A stretch of DNA of 64,000 bases, from NCBI GenBank assembly GCA_022829145.1, contig CM040763.1, positions 11,889,141-11,953,140 on the forward strand, in the 5' to 3' direction. Of this stretch, positions 14,746 through 27,145 are shown piece by piece. Position 1 is the stretch's first letter, and each line of letters starts with the position of its first letter. Origin of the DNA: Albula goreensis (Eukaryota; Chordata; Actinopteri; Albuliformes; Albulidae). The position numbers and the translations under genes are program-made. The notes beneath the pieces are model-generated. The model did no database searches. It was given only the letters and a program-made list of their open reading frames with translations, and had not been told where the DNA came from.

Positions 14746-14997
14746 CAGTTCCCAGCATGCTACGATTTAATTGTAAAGTGTACAATAGATGCCTTTATTT
14801 GTACCGCCCCTCCACCAAACAATAAAAAGGAGAGTAACTCACAGTGTTATGTGTTCTGTGTGCCCAATGTTAAAAAAGTGACATACAGCCATAGAAATAC
14901 TTCTCTCCAGTGTGAGGGGAGAACCTGGGGTGTTTACCTGAAGCAAGGGTGGTCCTGACTGGGGAGCATACCTCTTCTTGATCCCCAAGGAAGGCAA

Positions 14998-15019
14998 GGG
15001 GGGGGGTGGGTTGGAGGGG
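14998..15019 (+). other. Canonical G-quadruplex-forming sequence
   Basis: G9-T-G3-TT-GG-A-G4. It satisfies four G3 tracts with loops of 1, 3 and 5. No gene is nearby to tie it to. Confidence 0.6.
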
Positions 15020-17471
15020 AATTGATCGGGGACAGAGCAGTGCTCCATGCATCTCTTAATCTCCCATCTCAGCTGGATCCTCAATAGACAAAAGAAAGGC
15101 TTTCAGCATGTGCTGGCTGGCCACAGATGCTCATTTGGGTGAGGGATTTCATGCTTATTCAACTATAAGCAAGGGGGTAATTTGGGTGATATTTGGGTGT
15201 TGCTGATGTTTGATGCAGGGTGCTGTTGGAGGGAAAAACCCCTGGGTTTTACAGAAAGCTGCAGGAACACGTTGAAAAAAAGGCTTGGCTGAAACCAATA
15301 GATGTCTTCATCTGCCCATATTAAACAACCGTGTCCATTAGGTTTGTTTTTAATTGATATCACCACCTCTATAGCAACAGTCATTTTCAACAGAGTCAGA
15401 GAAAGTACAGTTTGACATTTTCCTGCATGGAAGAACTTGTTATGTAAGTACATCCATTGTTGACCTGATTATGTCCGAAAAGAAAGTGTTCAGTGTTCTC
15501 AGACACTGGAAATAACATTGTTCAGAACACACGAGGGCATTTTATTTCTGTTCTGTACATCATGGAGATGCAACATCATTTTGTCCTTGTCTTTGCCATT
15601 TCCATTATGATTTGGTATTTGTGATATTAGCAATGGTGACCCTTGCAGATTATTTAATGTATTTAGATTACATATCTATTTAACTTTCTTTGATTAACAT
15701 CCTACACTTCCATCCAGCCAAAAGATTATTTATGTTCATTAATAAATTCAGGTAACATAAGAGAACTCTGAAAATACCAATACTTTCTTGATGTTATCTG
15801 TAGAGTATACTTGTAATAAATATGAAAGAAATATTAAAATTATGGTGCTGTCCATAACACATTAGAACATACATCTGCCATCATTAACTAGTTCTTCATC
15901 ACATATTAATTGTCCTTTTTTCATGATCGATAAAAAGTTATTTCTGTTCAGAAAACTGATGTGGGTTTTGTGAGGACACATTAAACCTCGCAGAAACATT
16001 CTGCTGCAGTTTATTTTCAGCCAGTTCATATACGACTGAAGGCCTCCAGATGGCCGGTTGTTGTGAATGGGTATTGTCCAGAGCTACCCCCCTTTAAATC
16101 CTATGTGAGGAACTGCAGACTTCACACAGCTACACAGACTACACTCCGAGGCCAGGAAGGAACAGCTTGACGACTGTTTGAGTGTCCGTGGGAAGGAAGA
16201 GCAGTAGCAGAAATGATACTTTCAGCATCCACTGTTCAAAAGGTTATTCTTAAAATCAAAACAATCCCAAATAACTATACAATTTCAGGGCTTTTATTAT
16301 TTGTTCACCAACCAGGTGAAAATTATCTCTCTAGTTTACTTATATTGATCTGGTGAGCAAGTTTGCAGTAATGTTGGCTGCAATTTTAACTGCTTCATCC
16401 TGTAGCCAGCCACTAAACCGTTAACATATCTATAATTCATCTATATATCAAACATTATATTAGTATTTCCATAATATGCACAAACCTGTGTGTTCCCATG
16501 TGTAGGAAACACTGTCGCAGAAAGAATCAAGGCAGTGTTTTGTCTTTATTCGCTGTTGAACAAAGGAAGCGACAGTGCCCATAAATGACACAATCATAAA
16601 CGGAGGGCCTCTATGGTATATTAAAAAAGAAATACTCACAGATGGCAGAGGTAGCATTATGGGTAAATATACCTCCATTCAAGTTCAGTTCAAAAAACGT
16701 CGAAATTTGTTTTATCTGCAATTGCCAAAGCTTTTGCTTGTAGAGAGGGAACTGTATTGGATTGAAAGACTGAGGCAAAACACAGATCCTCAGCTCTGTG
16801 GTGTTTATTTTTCCCCCCTCACACACAAAGACTGACTCAGAAAAATATTAGTCTGCCCTAGCATGTCTTGTCCTTTAAAGAATAGTACCTACTCTCCAAG
16901 AATCAACAGTTCTGGCAGTATCCATCCATTTTCGTGTCTCAAAGGTAAATATTGCGTCCTTATTGAACTGTCATATTTACAAAGTAAGAACTATAAAGAA
17001 CAGCTAAACAACCTCATCAGTTTGTAGTCTGTTGTGCCAGAGCCAAAGATTCATTGATTATTGAGTCTGTGCTAATATTCAAACTTCCTCTGTGTTATCA
17101 AAGGTGCTCATTGGTCTTCCCACTGCAAATGTGTGGCTGACCAAAGGTTGGTCATGAGGCTGATCAAAACTAAATTCAGGCATGGCCATGTGAATGTATT
17201 TTGTTGTATTGTAACCTTGTTGAAGGCAGTTGACTGGGAACAGGCTGTAAATGGTGAGCAATTATCATTATTCCAATTGCAATATGATTTGTATTGTTTG
17301 TGGATACCAATCATTTCGGTTATCCAGTAACTTCTGCTGGGTAATAGCATAAGTCAGTGTAATGGTGTTATTAAAGCATGAATGCACTGAGTTATATTCT
17401 ATATTCAAATTACATTTCTTCATGAACTAAGTGACTTTAATCAACCTTCATTTTCTATCCAGATTTACTTT

Positions 17472-17530
17472 AACATTTAGGCGTTTAGCAGACACTGTTA
17501 TCCAGAAATGACTGACATAAGTGCATACAA
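17472..17530 (+). mobile_element. Fragment of the same dispersed repeat
   Basis: ACATTTAGGCGTTTAGCAGA then CACTGTTATCCAGAAATGAC and TGACATAAGTGC. It matches the 5' block of the copy at 45618 (CATTTAGCTGATGCTTTTATCC). Only the first 60 bp are recognisable. Confidence 0.65.
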
Positions 17531-18217
17531 TAAGCTAAGATGCCAGGAAGAGATTTTAACTAGTGTTTCTGTTCACAACCCTTGGGGATATTTTGGTGAT
17601 CTCACATACAATTTCAGAAAATAGCTCGTTAATGATGAACACAAATGAGCAAAGGCTTCACTACGTCAATGGAAAAGTTTATTCTGTCATTATTATACAC
17701 AGATTTGTGCGACAGGGCTGGAGATTTTCTTGTAGATGCTAATGATGTGCAAAGATATCTTGTTGAGCATGTTTCTCTGAGACAAATCTATATGCCTTCT
17801 GAGCCTAATTAGGAGGATAAAAGCTGTGGAAAAAATGAGTATCCACAGATCTGTAACTCATTTATGGCAGAATTAGGTTCTGGTAAAATATTATTATTTT
17901 TTTCACAAAAATATAGCCAGACCCTATGTGAAATTAAAGGGCACATAAAATGTTTCTGCCTGACTGTATCTGACTCCTCTTTCAAGACCAGGTATCCTAT
18001 GAAAGCTAAATAAGTCATGTGACAGAACTCATTTTCTAAATCTTGGGATAGTGTCTATGCATCTAAATGTTGCTTTCTTGATCATTGTAGAAAAAAAAGT
18101 TAGATAAAAAAAGACAATATTTTTTGTAGAGAAAATGTAAAAGTAAGTCGTTTGGTAGATTCTGACATGCATTTAGAAAACTGATGTTTGCAGGATCCCG
18201 AGAACCTAGTGGATTAT

Positions 18218-18253
18218 GATACAATTTCAGAGTTCGATACAATTTCAGAGAAA
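18218..18253 (+). repeat. 18-bp tandem duplication
   Basis: GATACAATTTCAGAGTTC is followed immediately by GATACAATTTCAGAGAAA; 15 of 18 bases are identical. Confidence 0.8.
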
Positions 18254-20405
18254 GGCCAATAACATTACAGCAATGGTAATTTAATCTCAACGGTTTACAA
18301 AAAAGAATCAGCCTTATGTCATTATATGTTTATAACCACTACCTCCTATTAAAATATTAAATACAACTTGTCAGCTATGCTGTTTGAAGCAATGACTTTC
18401 TATTGCATGTTCAGAGGCCTACAGCATGTACAGAAAATCAGCTCAGGCATGACAAGGGAAACATTTTTTACATCGGTTGTCAAGAATAATGTGTGCACAT
18501 CTGTACCAGGGCTAGAGCCGGTTCCGTTCAGATGTAGTTATATATAACAACCATGAAGAGAACTAATCCCCATTTAGCATTATTTTAATCCATGTCCGAA
18601 ATTGACCGAATTCAGCCTAACTTTAATGTACAAATAATACAACAGGTCCTTTTTTATCGTATATTGGATTGCATTGAAATGACCATCGAAAGAGGCAATG
18701 CTCAACTGCAGAGCTCTGAGTTAACGGGCACATTAACATTTGTTTAAGGTTGCATGATTTTCCCAAAGCAAAACCACACCCAGAAATATGATATGTACCA
18801 TAAAATGAACTAGATAATCATCTGCTTTTTGATTATTTTATTGGTAAGCAACTGGTTATGTGTGCAATGTTGAAACAAAGAGAGTTAATTAGTGTACATT
18901 TTTAGAATTGTACTTATCACCAGAGCACTCTTTGTCAAAGATAATGTTACTGCTTGACTGGAAAGCACGTCACACCGCCTTCAATAAGAAAACACACACA
19001 ATGTTCAGATGTAACCTTTTGTGCACTCCAAGGCACTGATTTGCTTTCTGTTTCCATGACAACACTTTTATCTTTTTTAACCATCTCGTCCTATGCTCCA
19101 GATCAATTAGGTTTGTTACCGTTTCTTTTGAAGTACAGAGATACACCCCAACACTCTGCCCCCACTTCAGAAAAACTAAACACAAACCATCAATATGGAG
19201 CAAATTTAAGCCAATAATCTCTGCAATTTTAGCTCATTGGTTAGCCAATGGCATTGTTCACAAGACATCTGCCCCTCATTTCAACTTGAAATATTCTTAA
19301 GAGTCCAGTTTGTCTGTGTTCAGGTCTTACAGCTGATGTCTGTCACAGGGTACATGTTCTTCACCAACTATTGGCTCAGTCTGTGTTTTGAGTTCATAAT
19401 TATTGTCAATTAATCTGACACATAATGAGGGAGACTCTTTCCAGAACAAAAACTCTGAAGTCCTTCGCTGCAATAGCAAATCAAAAGAAAATACTCAAAT
19501 TTGTACCTTCAGTAACTGAAGAAAAACAACATATGAGACATCAATCTACGTGCTTGGATCTTCATTGCAAACGGTGCTTTGAATAGTATAGTACACTAGC
19601 AGTATTTTTATCAATACTGACATGATGCAGTTCATTCAAAATGGATTTTAACAAAAAAAAATCAGTGGTTGAAGGAGTATAGTAGAATATTCAATAAGTA
19701 ATTTACAACCAGTATATATAAAAAATGAATTCAAATGCTCTAATAGCATTTTTAATGTTTTTTTCTATGATACCATATATTATTACTCTTTGAACTAATT
19801 TTATTTTCAAAGACTTCACACAAGTGAGTTCAGCTTTCTTCATGAGTTCAGTTTAAAGAATCCTTTGTCAGCCTGAAAAGATTTCATTGTGATACAGGGT
19901 TATAAATAGTACTGACATAATTTTGAACTTTTATGTTTGTCAAATGCCTTTTATTTTGCTATTCTTTTTTATAGTACATCTACCATTAAAGAAAGTCTCA
20001 CTGTACTAAGAAATACTTGTCAGTCTCATGCTGAAGCTTCTTAAGGAGGTGACATCAGTGTGTTTCACATTTTTCGGGGGTCTGCTTTTGAAGTTTCAGT
20101 CTCCTTGAGGAAAAAAAGAATATAAAAGTATGAAGAGGTCCTGTTCTTTCTTTGCGGCAGCAGTTTTGGGAGAGAGGGGAATGCTCCCTTTGAAGGATAG
20201 AAACAATAGGGGGATGTTAGAGAGAATCTGGGGAATACAGAGAGCTTTTGCATCGCCTCTGAAGTTCAGCTCGCACAGAAACCACAAAGAAAAGTTTGAG
20301 CTCTTCCCAAAGTAGACGGGTGACAGAAGAAGATCGTGTTTAAACCAAAAAGCGCTTTTAGGGCTTCTAGACTTAAGACAGAACGGATGATGCTGTTTAG
20401 CTCTG

Positions 20406-20458
20406 TACTGTACATACAGCTATGACTTTGGAGCAGAGTCATAGTTGTATATACAGTA
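20406..20458. ncRNA. Short near-perfect hairpin, miRNA-precursor-like
   Basis: A 22-nt left arm (20406-20427, starting TACTGTACATACAGC), a 9-nt loop and a 22-nt right arm (20437-20458, ending TATATACAGTA). 21 of 22 positions pair, including one G-T wobble, with a single C/A mismatch. The flanks do not extend the stem, so it is shorter than a usual animal pre-miRNA. It could be a small RNA hairpin or the core of an old foldback transposon. I do not recognise it as a named miRNA. Confidence 0.3.
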
Positions 20459-23400
20459 AACATGTATAATTCCTCCCACATTGCAGCCTTTCTTGGGTAG
20501 AACTGGGATCTCACGCTATGAGAATCATGGTTGTTCTGAAGACTGAACTGTTTGAAAATGTGTGAAAGTAATGCTGAAACATTCTGATTTTCCAAAGAAT
20601 TTGAATATTGTATTGATTGCAATGATATTTAGTAAGTTTATGACTGTAGCAGGATCATGAACCTGACAAACTACTGACTGTGCAGTGGCATAAAGATGAC
20701 ATGCATGGCTAATGGCCGCTTGTTCCTTCTGATGTATTAGTCTTGTGCAGGTGGGACTCCAATTGGAAGCAGATACTTAGAACCTGAACCACTGGGTTAA
20801 CTTTGTTTGGGGCCTCGTCAGCCAAATATAGACAAAACATGGGGGTCTGAAGCTATTTTCCCTGTTTTTGATTTCTCCAATGATCCAAATGCAAAATGTC
20901 CATTGGCAAGATACTCATCTGCGTTTGTGTTTTGACTGGAGTGTGCAGCAGATAAACCGTTTCCTGGTGAGCATTTCACTTGTCCCCACATCATAGAAAA
21001 TACAGGGCATTTAACTGTTATGTATAGCATCCTCTGGTCATAGCAATGGATAATTCTTCAGAAGCAAACTGCATACCTGAAATCTGAGGGAACCAATTAG
21101 ATTAAAGACAACCTATGGCAAAAAAACTAAGTGTTTCCCAGCCATCAGAGATTAATGTCTAGAATCATGGCTGTGAATTTAGATATGTATTTTTAGGTAT
21201 ATATTCATGTATTTTGCTTCAGCATGTCTCACTTTGATTTAGAATGAGTTTCCTAATCATTACTGTTGTGCTTATTATTATATAATATTTACCCAACATG
21301 AAAATCATTAAAGAAATGCCAATGGACATCCGTTACATTTATGATGTACATTTTTATGAGAAAGCGAAAATGCCACGAACATAATGCTAGCTCTCACCTC
21401 CAGCCTGATAGTGACAGTATTTCAGTGGCCATTCTACCCATGGACCTGCTGTTTGTGTGTGTCTATGCAGGCCTGGTGTGTTTCAGCTCTGATTGTCTGA
21501 ACAGTCTACACAGCCTATTTCCAGAGTCCAAACTGGCTACTGCTTGAAAGGAATCCACAAAGATCAGCATGCTCACCAGTCTTCCAGGAGCGGAGCTGTG
21601 TCCCTCTAAGACAGAAACTGGATCAACCCTGTGATGAGACAATTCTAAATTAATCTCCCAGGGCACTGAAAAACAAATACCCAACAGGCTTTCCATATTG
21701 ACTTAAACTCCTGCTATGGCATTTTCCAGTGCCAGTCAATCATGCAGTCAGTCAGTCACTGAGAAATCCCTGCTTATTCAGCTCGCAGTCAGGGAAATCA
21801 CCAGATCACCAGATCAATTCAAAAAGCAGGAAAATAGAATTAGAAATAATCACACACAGTGGTGTTCCATTCCCGTTCCTGACTCCTGTTTCTTTGCCGA
21901 AATCACTCAGGCAGCCGTTTGTTCACAAGCCTTAGCTGTGCGCTCCTCTATTCACCCAATTAGCATAAAAAAACAAGTACAATTTACAATCAGCCCGAGG
22001 TTTAAAAATCAAACACAGAACACAAGTTAACAATGTGTAAAATAATAGAGAAATCAAAGGTAAAACACAGAGCCCGATCAAAATAACTCTTTTACATATC
22101 CAAACGGACTCATTATCTTCAAAGAAACTGATAGGAGTTTAATTAAAAAGAAATGTAGCACAGAGGCAAAGATAAACCTCCTCTTTGACGGTATCAGTAG
22201 AACATTAGAACATTACACAGTAAAGAAATCGAATGAGCTTTAATGCGCATATTAAAGAAACACATGTATATACACTATATGACAATTTTGTTTACTTTTT
22301 CTCTATCACACTATGGTTTTCAAGTGTAAAACAGGTCGTGTTGTACTTATGCCTTTTCAGACTGTTTTATTTTCCAGCTTAGTATTGGCTATGAAAATTG
22401 AGCTGGCCTAAAATAAGGGCATTTGCTGCAGCCAGGAGTAAAAAAGGAAACAGATAGGGAGAGAATTGCACAGCTTGAGCAGGGAATTGTTCTATCTTCA
22501 TCTTCCTGGTGGGCATGGTGTCCTGGTCTCTGGTCAGTGTGGCCTCCGTTGGCTGGAGGCTGGGGTGGGAAATGGCAGGCTGTGCTCTCCAGCCCTGTTC
22601 CCGGAGGCCCCTGATCTTCTCTGGCTCACAGCAGCTGGCTTGTGGCCTCTCGTTCACCCCCCACAACCTCTGTCCTGCCTTGGGACACTCATGGCCTTAA
22701 CCAGAGAGGCTGGAGCCCACAGGCCAGGCAGCGCTGAGGGCCAGAGGTCCACATCATCAGAAGCGCATCTGTAACACAATATGAGCCCATGTCACAGGAT
22801 CAGAGGGGTGGACTGAGGGGAGGGGGGGTGGTGTGCTAGCCTCCTGAGTAACACCAGATCTGCTTAGGGCTCACATGTTGCATTAATGACCCAAGGATGA
22901 ATGGCCAGTTAGCCAGCCTGCTTAAACTTCTCACTGTTTTCATTAGCAAAAATACTCAGCAATGAAAAATGCAGGTTCCATATAGTCTACATTGTTCTTC
23001 ATAACCAGTGAGGCACAGTGCTGAGTGAAAAACAAATGATTATGAGCTCTGTTGTACACTGGACTGCTTCCCTTTGGCACCGTTCAGAAGGTGCACTCCA
23101 CTACTCTGAAGTCAACTCTTGACAACTCTTTAGTTTTTGTTAGGAAGTACCTCCCACCAAGTCGACTGTGGTGACAACAGGTAGTAAGTGCACTGTTGTT
23201 GTTCATTACTACTGTATAAACACAATAAAGCCGAAGATGGGGTAGAATGACCTAGAGAAACACCACATCAAGCCATATATGATATATAGGCACTCCCGGT
23301 TGCAGTGTTTAGGAGCTCAAGTCCAGCACATATGTGATTTCCACTCACAGAAGGCTGTATGTGAGGGTTTCAGTGCGTGTGGATGAGCTGAAGGAGAGCT

Positions 23401-23730
23401 GGCAGTGAACTCTGAAAGAGCATACACACACAGCAGGCTGGTCCCAGGCCTCCCGCTACTGGGATCAATCCCAGCAGGCACCCTGAGGGAGAAGTCGGAT
23501 GTCAAGGAGATTAATTGCGGGCCGCGACATAACAGCACACCGCGAGCACGAGCTCCCCCAGAGCCCCCACCCAGCCTCATCCATCAGCGGCCTGGATCAA
23601 GATGAACATCAAAACCCCGAGGTATCACTCCTTTGTCTCCAGGTAGCTGGGGCCTGGCTCGCAGCCCACTGTCTGTGTCTTTCATGTGGGCGAGGGAATT
23701 ATACCCCCTTTGTGAGACTAAGAGTGAAGG

Positions 23731-23741
23731 CGTGTGTGTAT

Positions 23742-23789
<48 letters not shown>
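23731..23789 (+). repeat. (TG)n microsatellite, first of a close pair
   Basis: TG-rich run with two early TA interruptions, then about 20 clean TG units. With its neighbour at 23853 it creates spurious long Cys-Val and Thr-His frames on the two strands. Confidence 0.95.
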
Positions 23790-23792
<3 letters not shown>

Positions 23793-23848
23793 TGCACATG
23801 CGTGCTAGCATCTATATGCTTTCCTATGTGTGCATATGAATGTAACTC

Positions 23849-23852
<4 letters not shown>

Positions 23853-23895
<43 letters not shown>
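23853..23895 (+). repeat. (TG)n microsatellite, second of a close pair
   Basis: About 21 TG units, separated from the first run by about 60 bp of unique sequence. Confidence 0.95.
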
Positions 23896-23898
<3 letters not shown>

Positions 23899-25063
23899 AT
23901 CTCATCTCGAGTGTGACACATTCAGAGGCAGCTTCCATATCACTGTCCTGGCTGTGGGCCAGCCACCTGCGAGCTGAGGGCCTGTCTCCCTCATGGATCC
24001 CCGGCCCCCCCACCAGTACCTCCATCAGAGAGAGAAACACCCGAGGGGAGGAAAACAAACTGCCAAATAACACTGCAAGAGTCTGCACTGAAGGACGGCA
24101 ATCACAGTATGCCGACATGTTGCAGACTATCTCTGTGTATTGCTGTTATTTTGTTTTCAAGTTGTTTGCTTGTGTGCTTGCAGAAATAAGGCAAGTGAAA
24201 ATAAAACAAGGTGGAACAAAACTCATTTCAGTAGCCAGCATTAACCCTTGTGTCACCAAACAGCAAATAAATATGAAACATTATTAACATGTAAGACATT
24301 TGAAGGCATCTTAATGATGTCATTCTTTGGGGATTCCCATGGCTGATTTTAAGCTACCTTTTTTCTTGCCATACAGACCCATTTCTGAGCCTTATATAAA
24401 CCAAGATGTGAAATAAGCCACAAATCCCCCTCATTAAGGAAAGCCTCAGATGAAACGACACTCAATGCTCTTTTGCAAGACTCCTATTATGAGATAAAGA
24501 CTGAAACAGCCATTCACCTGAGCAGCCAAGTCACACAGATAAGTCAATTTGGCCAACAGCAGGTGAATCCTGGAGCTGGAGTCGGGACCAAAGTACCTCT
24601 ATAAGCTTCAGTTGACTAGGGAGTCTTCTGGAATTAACATGTGAATTAAATAAATGGATCATTTATAAAGATCCAATAAAAACCAAGCTATTTGTCACAA
24701 AGACATTGCAAATTGTACACAATGGCAACACTTTAAATAATTCTGTAGTTTCTGGAACCATCAGAAAAGGAATGGTGAGGAATGACTGTCGTTCCAACAG
24801 AATCCATATTCTGTTGTTATAAGTGACTATATACAGTATTTGAACACCCAATTTTGTTGGATAGATTATCAAGGAGAGATCAGCACCAGATCTTCATTAT
24901 GTTCAAGGCAAGATGGGGATATTTTTATAAATCACGTCACTGAAGTGAGGCATATGCCAAATTATGTCAGCCATCCCGGAAATGGTGGTGAATGGAGGCA
25001 CAACATTTACATAATGTATGCTGATTTCATTAATCTCAGCTGATACTCAGTTTCACATGTTTG

Positions 25064-25078
25064 ATTTGCAATGCAAAT
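25064..25078. promoter_or_regulatory. POU-factor palindrome (PORE-like)
   Basis: ATTTGCAATGCAAAT contains a perfect octamer ATGCAAAT and an inverted ATTTGCA. It differs at one base from the palindromic Oct-dimer element ATTTGAAATGCAAAT. Short homeodomain cores (TAAT/ATTA) lie on both sides. Confidence 0.45.
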
Positions 25079-27106
25079 CCAATTAATAAAAGAAAAAAGA
25101 AACGTATAAAGCCTATAGAAACCTGTGATTACATTAATTCAGGGGAATCGTGTTTCCTCCATCAGACTGATACGCAGGGAGTCACCTCACAGTCCACAGG
25201 CTGGCTCACGCATTCACTTTCTCATATTTGTGTTCTTCACAGCACTCTCCAATTAAGGTGTTTTTCATGTATTTCATAGCAGGTACTCACTTCATCCGTG
25301 TGCATGAGCACTGCAGTTTGGAGCAAAATATTTGACTACCTGATCAAAACAGTTAGAGCCCATAATTTATCAGATTTTGCTACTGTACTAAGTGTGCATT
25401 CAGTCCAAATGAATACCATTTCTGCAGGACTTATTCAATGCTTGCAGATAATTCAAAAATAATGACAGGTTCCACTTAAATAGACACAAGCCACATTATA
25501 ATATCAAGGTCAGTATTGATATTTTTGTTTAGAACAGAAACGTCTCTGAACAGAGCCACTTTCCTCATTCCATGTAGGAAATACAGATCAGCCCCACAAC
25601 TATAGAGTGAGAAGGGAATCACTGCACACAGACACAAAGCAGTAATTTGCAATTCTGAAACAAAGAAATAATTAATAAATTATGTGAATGGGTACATGTA
25701 ATAATCGGTGGTGTTAAGTAGAGGAAATTGTCAGAAAATTAAGTACAGTAATTGCATGAAAAATTGGATAGGAAAAGCTAGTGTACATCCACAAAAGATG
25801 TACATGTCTAGTATACAAAGAAGTATCAGCCATTGTAGGTCATTTATTTGCAAAAATATAAATGTTTACATCCTCCCATAAAGCATGGGGGTTTTCCCAG
25901 CTCCCAACTGTTTGAACGTGAGGTTTCATTTGAGTTTTTTATTCATAGCTGAAGGGAAACGCAAGGGGCACAGATGCTGAACCACTTCCACACAGGTGGG
26001 GATTCTCTTCCACAGTGCTGTTTACAGTGGTGTAAACCCATTGAAATATGCATTTGCTAAGCACACACTGCTGATTTACGGTTTGACTTTTATTAGCGCT
26101 CTTGTGTTGAGTCAGCCTGGAGCACTCACGTCTGTTGAGATTGTCTCCTTTAGGCTGTCGAAGTTCATTCTGTTAGGACTCACCTGCACTGATTTATGCC
26201 TCAGTATGGTGCATCTGCAGCTTGTGAATGTCAGTCATAGCACAATGGCATTCTTTTAATGTCGCTGTCTTTGGGTTCAGCATTTGGCTATGATGGACAA
26301 GGCCTTTTTGTTGCTTAGACTGGTGCACTTCTTCATTTTCCTGTAACAGTTTTTTGGCACTGTTGAGATTTGACCATTTTAAATGATGTGGTTTGGTCAG
26401 ATAACTTGTGGCTGGGTTGCAATGACAGAGAATCAAACTAACAAAGTAGCTCCTAGCCATCTACAAAGCGACCATATTCTCATTGCCAGAATTATGTAGG
26501 ACCATCGCACCTATTGTTTTACTAACTCCATTCAGCACGTCTTGAGTACCTCACACCAGAAAAGAAAAGCCACACAGAGAAATATGACAACTCATTTTTC
26601 TGATGAATGTATGATTGATATTCCATTTCTCTTAAAAATCAAATCAGAATATCAAAGGAATTTAGAAAAATAAGCTGAAACTGAGCAAAAATGTTCCAAA
26701 AACCCAGTTCAAAGGCTATATTCCCTCCACTATATTATTGTTACTTAAAAACATGAGCCAAAGCTACTTCTACTGGAATACTCTATTCCACATTTACTTT
26801 AATGCCCTTTGTGATCCTCTCTGTTTGTAAAATAGTACTGATGCACTTATTATCTAGCTGAAGCTTTCATGTTGCTCCAATAATTGTGTTTATCTTTCTG
26901 TCTAGGTAAGAGGGAAGAAACTCATCCCAGGAGTTCGGTTGTGTTTTATCATTCCGGAGATTTTCCAAGATTATCTGGCAGATTGGGAGGAGGGAAAAAG
27001 CTACGTGACTCCTCTGGAGATGCTGCTGTAGCTCCGGCCTCATGTGTCCACTGGCTCACATGTGGTTACCGCTAGCCTCTCGCTAGCTCCAGACCCGAGG
27101 TTGCCA

Positions 27107-27145
27107 GGGGGTCCGGGTGGGGAGAACCCCTTCCGAAGGGGGGGG
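27107..27145 (+). other. G-rich segment with CCCCTTC/GAAGGGG inverted repeat
   Basis: G5-TCC-G3-T-G4 followed by AACCCCTTCCGAAGGGG and a further G run. Two alternative structures, a G-quadruplex or a 7-bp hairpin, could form. It lies in a locally GC-richer block (about 26900-27250) that has no recognisable coding sequence. Confidence 0.45.

Larger units (their letters stand above)
15020..20405. other. Gene-free stretch
   Basis: Contains the repeat fragment at 17472 and the small duplication at 18218. Otherwise it is AT-rich with frames under 100 codons; I see no exon. Confidence 0.55.
20459..25063. other. Gene-free stretch with a GC-richer patch
   Basis: Carries the paired TG microsatellites. 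Two GC-richer patches (about 22500-22760 and 23450-23680) have no recognisable coding content. The second, with GATTAATTGCGGGCCGCGAC near 23510, could be a conserved non-coding element, but this is a guess from composition only. Confidence 0.45.

Noticed and set aside
23499-24287. Open frame of 262 codons on plus and 139 codons on minus (23699-24118)
   Set aside because: Kept open by the two (TG)n tracts, which read as Cys-Val or Thr-His repeats; the flanking parts match no family.
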